Assembly: GCA_021801795.1 (NCBI GenBank)
Contig: JAJYXR010000025.1
Span: 23,954-87,953, forward strand
Length of the DNA stretch: 64,000 nt
Source of the DNA: Actinomycetes bacterium
GTDB taxonomy: Bacteria > Actinomycetota > Acidimicrobiia > Acidimicrobiales > JAJYXR01
Direction of reading: 5' to 3'
Shown: positions 61,325 to 64,000 of the stretch, in pieces
How positions within the stretch are numbered: the stretch's first letter is position 1
Layout of the letters: each line of letters begins with the position of its first letter
Translations under genes and position numbers: made by a program
The notes under the pieces: model-generated
Seen by the model: only the letters and a program-made list of their open reading frames with translations
The model's database searches: none
Told to the model about the DNA's origin: nothing

Positions 61325-64000
61325 ATGATCTCGCTCACGATGGCAGCTTCTGAAAGGTCCTCGCTCGGCACGGCACTCCGGCGCGGCGCATTCCTGGCAT
61401 GGGCCGGCCTAAGGGCAGCAGGTGACTTCGGGCCTGCCACCACGGCGCGCATCGCGGCTGCCACCACGCGCGACGCGCTGGTGCTCGGCTACGACGCGGC
61501 GGGCTCCCTTCTCCAGCGCTCCGCGGGCCGCGAGGCCATGCTGCCCGGCGTCATGCGTTCGGTGGACCCCGCCAGGCACGGTGGCCATTTCTCCTTCGAC
61601 CACGCCGAGCTGGAGGTGGCCTTCCTCGCCCCAGACGTGGTCAGAGTCACCTGGGGTCCAGGACCGGAGCCGCTCAGCTACGCGCTCGGCGAGCCAAGCC
61701 AAGCCTGGCAGGTGCCAGAGGTCGTCCTGCGACAGGGTGGCCTCGACGGATCAGATCTCGACCTCACAGGACGCCGCGAGAAGACCTCTGCAGAATGCAC
61801 AGGTGGGGAGGGATGGACGCTCTCGTCTGGCGCGATGGAGGTCACCGTGTCCGATGAGGGCACCATCTGCTACGCGGTGTCGAAGGCTGGGGTAGTACGC
61901 AGGGAGCTCCCACCGAGGCGAATCGGTCGAGGCTGGGAGGTGCGCCATGCCGTTCGTGCCGGCGAAGTGCTGGCGGGCCTCGGTGAGCAGGCTGGCCCGG
62001 TGAACCTGAGAGGCACCTCACTGCGCCTGTGGAACCGGGACCCGGGCGGCACCTGGGGACCGGGTTCGACGCCCCTCTACGTCGGGATCCCGGTGCTGGT
62101 GGGCATCCATCCCGGCTGCTCCGTGCTGGTCTTCTACGAGAACTCGACAGAGGCCTTCGTCCATCTAGGCAGGTCGGGCGAGACCGGTGCCGACAGGGAC
62201 AGGGCGTCGATCCGCTTCGACGGAGGATCCCTTAGGTCGTACCTGATGGTGGGGAGCCTGCCGGACCTGATAGCTCGCTACACGGAGCTGACCGGTCGCG
62301 CACCGCTGCCGCCACGGTGGGCTCTCGGCTATCACCAGAGCCGCTGGGGCTATAGGACCGAGACGGATGTACGCGAGGTGGCAGAAGGTTTCTCCTCGCT
62401 CGGCATCCCACTCAGCTCCATCCATCTCGACATCGACTACATGGACTCCTACCAGGTATTCACCGTCGACCGGAGCCGGTTCAGCGATCTCATGGGTCTG
62501 GCCGACGATCTCCTGTCCGACCACTCCACGAGGGTGGTGACGATCATCGATCCAGGCGTGAAGGCCGATGCCACCAACCAGATCTTCGTGGACGGGCTGG
62601 CCCGCGACTGCTTCTGTCGTTCGGAGGGCGGCCGTGTTGCAAAGGGCCTCGTCTGGCCTGGCAGGGCTGCGTTCCCGGACTTCACCGATGAACGGGTGCG
62701 CTCCTGGTGGGCTGGCCATTACGCGTCGCTCACCTCCCAGGGGATCGCGGGCTTCTGGCACGATATGAACGAGCCGACCACCCTCACGCTGGTCGGTGAC
62801 AAGACGATCCCGCGCTCTACCCGTCACTCCTTCGAGGGTCGGGGAGGCGACCACGCCGAAGCCCATAACGTCTACGGGCTGCTCATGAACCGTGCCGGCT
62901 TCGAAGGCATAGCGAAGGCCAGACCTGATGCCAGGCCGTTCATCGTCTCGCGTTCTGGCTGGGCTGGCATGCAGCGCTATGCGTGGAACTGGACCGGCGA
63001 CACTGCCGCGACCTGGCCGACGATGCGCCAGCAGGTGGCCACGATCATCGGGCTCGGTCTCTCGGGAGTGCCCTTCAGCGGGCCAGACGTCGGTGGCTTC
63101 AGCGGCATCCCTGACGCCGAGCTCTACATCCGATGGCTCGAGATGGCGGTCTTCCTGCCCTTCTGTAGGACCCACTCGGTGGTGGGGGCTCCTGGGCGCG
63201 AGCCATGGAGGTGGCCCGAGCCGGCGCGATCGACCATCGCAGAGTGGATTCGATTCCGGTACCGCCTGATGCCATATCTCTACACCATCGCCAGCCAGTC
63301 TTCGGCGACCGGATATCCCATGGTCCGGCCCCTCGGTTGGGCGGCCTTCGTGGACCCGTACGCAGCGGCTCCTAGCGATGGGCTGCCCGCCGGTATGTCC
63401 GAGCGCGCCTGGGAGGAGCTATGGGCCGTGGACGACGCGTTCTTGCTCGGGGACGACCTGTTGGTCGCACCCGTCTGCGAGCCTGGGGCGCGCTCCAGGA
63501 AGGTACTCCTGCCTCCCGGGGAGTGGCGGAGCATATGGGATGGTGACCACGCCCGTGGCTCCGGAGGCGACACACTCGACCTGGCTGCCCCGCTCGGCAG
63601 GCCACCAGTCCTCGTCCGGCGGGGATCGGTGATCCCGCTCGACGATGGCTGGGCCGAACCTTCGGGGGCCTGCAGGGTAGACCTCGACCCGGACCAGGCC
63701 GGTGCCGGGGCATCAGGGCGTCTCGAACCTTCCCACAGGACCAACCAGCTCTCCATCCACTGCTGGCCCGGCAGCGATGGTCGTGCATCCGGGAGCTGCT
63801 ACGACGATGCAGGGGACGGATACGGTGCATTCAGGAAGGACATGTTCTGGCTCGAATGTTCCGCCGGGGGACCCTCAGGCCAAGCCGGCAACGCTCAGCC
63901 GGCTCGAGGCGCTGGCGCTGGCGCTGGCGCTGGCGCTGGCGCTGGGTCTGGGGATGGCGCTGGGTCTGGGGATGGCACTGGCACTGGCACTGGCACTGGC
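61325..64000 (+). CDS. glycoside hydrolase family 31 alpha-glucosidase-like protein (3' end outside window)
   Basis: An open frame of 892 codons that reaches the window end. After an N-terminal beta-sandwich region comes the GH31 barrel: LPPRWALGYHQSRWGYR, SSIHLDIDYMDSYQVFTVD, the nucleophile motif GFWHDMNEPTT (Asp480) and FSGPDVGGFSG with the acid/base (Asp588), then YLYTIASQSSATGYPMVRPL and the C-terminal domain LLGDDLLVAPVCEPG. This is a retaining alpha-glucosidase/alpha-xylosidase fold; no signal peptide is clear. AGGAGG lies 7 bp before ATG 61325. The last visible part is a Gly/Ala then Gly/Thr repeat tract. Substrate unknown; glycogen, trehalose or sulfoquinovose-type compounds are possible. 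Confidence 0.92.
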   Translation, partial: MISLTMAASERSSLGTALRRGAFLAWAGLRAAGDFGPATTARIAAATTRDALVLGYDAAGSLLQRSAGREAMLPGVMRSVDPARHGGHFSFDHAELEVAFLAPDVVRVTWGPGPEPLSYALGEPSQAWQVPEVVLRQGGLDGSDLDLTGRREKTSAECTGGEGWTLSSGAMEVTVSDEGTICYAVSKAGVVRRELPPRRIGRGWEVRHAVRAGEVLAGLGEQAGPVNLRGTSLRLWNRDPGGTWGPGSTPLYVGIPVLVGIHPGCSVLVFYENSTEAFVHLGRSGETGADRDRASIRFDGGSLRSYLMVGSLPDLIARYTELTGRAPLPPRWALGYHQSRWGYRTETDVREVAEGFSSLGIPLSSIHLDIDYMDSYQVFTVDRSRFSDLMGLADDLLSDHSTRVVTIIDPGVKADATNQIFVDGLARDCFCRSEGGRVAKGLVWPGRAAFPDFTDERVRSWWAGHYASLTSQGIAGFWHDMNEPTTLTLVGDKTIPRSTRHSFEGRGGDHAEAHNVYGLLMNRAGFEGIAKARPDARPFIVSRSGWAGMQRYAWNWTGDTAATWPTMRQQVATIIGLGLSGVPFSGPDVGGFSGIPDAELYIRWLEMAVFLPFCRTHSVVGAPGREPWRWPEPARSTIAEWIRFRYRLMPYLYTIASQSSATGYPMVRPLGWAAFVDPYAAAPSDGLPAGMSERAWEELWAVDDAFLLGDDLLVAPVCEPGARSRKVLLPPGEWRSIWDGDHARGSGGDTLDLAAPLGRPPVLVRRGSVIPLDDGWAEPSGACRVDLDPDQAGAGASGRLEPSHRTNQLSIHCWPGSDGRASGSCYDDAGDGYGAFRKDMFWLECSAGGPSGQAGNAQPARGAGAGAGAGAGAGSGDGAGSGDGTGTGTGTG
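63908..64000 (+). repeat. 6-bp tandem repeats in the GH31 C-terminus
   Basis: Six GGCGCT units (63908-63943), then two GGGTCTGGGGAT blocks separated by GGCGCT, then four GGCACT units running into the window edge. In frame this gives (GA)6, GSGD and (GT)4. The array may continue beyond the window. Confidence 0.88.

Overview
The window is high-GC, gene-dense bacterial chromosome with many GTG and ATG starts, frequent 4-bp stop/start overlaps and actinobacterial gene order (rpsI-glmM-glmS-acpS-nnr-alr, tsaE-tsaB-rimI-tsaD-groES-groEL, guaB3-guaA). Together with the GuaB3 paralogue, a Liv-type transporter and many acyl-CoA enzymes this suggests an actinobacterium, possibly Acidimicrobiia; the class assignment is inference. 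No tRNA, rRNA, CRISPR array, insertion sequence or prophage was seen.

Layout. 1-14.2 kb (+): end of a ribosomal protein gene (probably rplM), rpsI, amino-sugar synthesis (glmM, glmS), acpS, NAD(P)HX repair, alanine racemase, an alpha/beta hydrolase, a [4Fe-4S] uracil-DNA glycosylase, the t6A set tsaE/tsaB/rimI/tsaD, then groES-groEL behind a perfect CIRCE operator and closed by a hairpin terminator. 14.3-15.0 kb (-): a MazEF-like toxin-antitoxin pair. 15.2-23.5 kb (+): a NUDIX CoA-pyrophosphatase-like gene, a NahK-like sugar kinase and a Crp/Fnr regulator overlap head to tail; after an 80-bp array of 8-bp repeats come a cytochrome P450 fused to a C-terminal cyclic-nucleotide-binding domain and a 1119-residue class III cyclase/STAND ATPase, a possible cyclic-nucleotide signalling module. 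23.5-36.3 kb: a tandem-GNAT protein, guaB3, guaA, a short PcrA-type helicase, a B12-binding mutase subunit, sucCD, purN, purH, folD and metF, i.e. purine, folate-C1 and TCA housekeeping.

36.3-61.2 kb is an accessory acyl-CoA/alcohol/aldehyde region: crotonase, thiolase-like protein, TetR regulator, aldehyde dehydrogenase with a small membrane protein and two poorly characterised genes, GH1 glycosidase, GMC oxidoreductase, a branched-chain-amino-acid-type ABC transporter whose two permeases and two ATPases form one 1365-residue polypeptide, acyl-CoA dehydrogenase, thioesterase, acyl-CoA synthetase, CMD-family protein, zinc alcohol dehydrogenase, alpha/beta hydrolase and nitronate monooxygenase. 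Five promoter regions here carry the same palindrome, ACTGA-N4-TCA(G/A)T, the best copy overlapping the tetR promoter, so a local TetR regulon is proposed. The window ends inside a GH31 alpha-glucosidase.

A pervasive oddity is short tandem repeats. In coding sequence (glmS, tsaB twice, tsaD, purN, the transporter linker, GH31) the unit is always a multiple of 3 bp and encodes disordered Ser/Pro/Ala/Gly/Gln tracts; between genes the units are 8, 20, 16 and 25 bp. The two most novel-looking objects are the P450-cNMP fusion beside its possible cyclase and the all-in-one Liv transporter.
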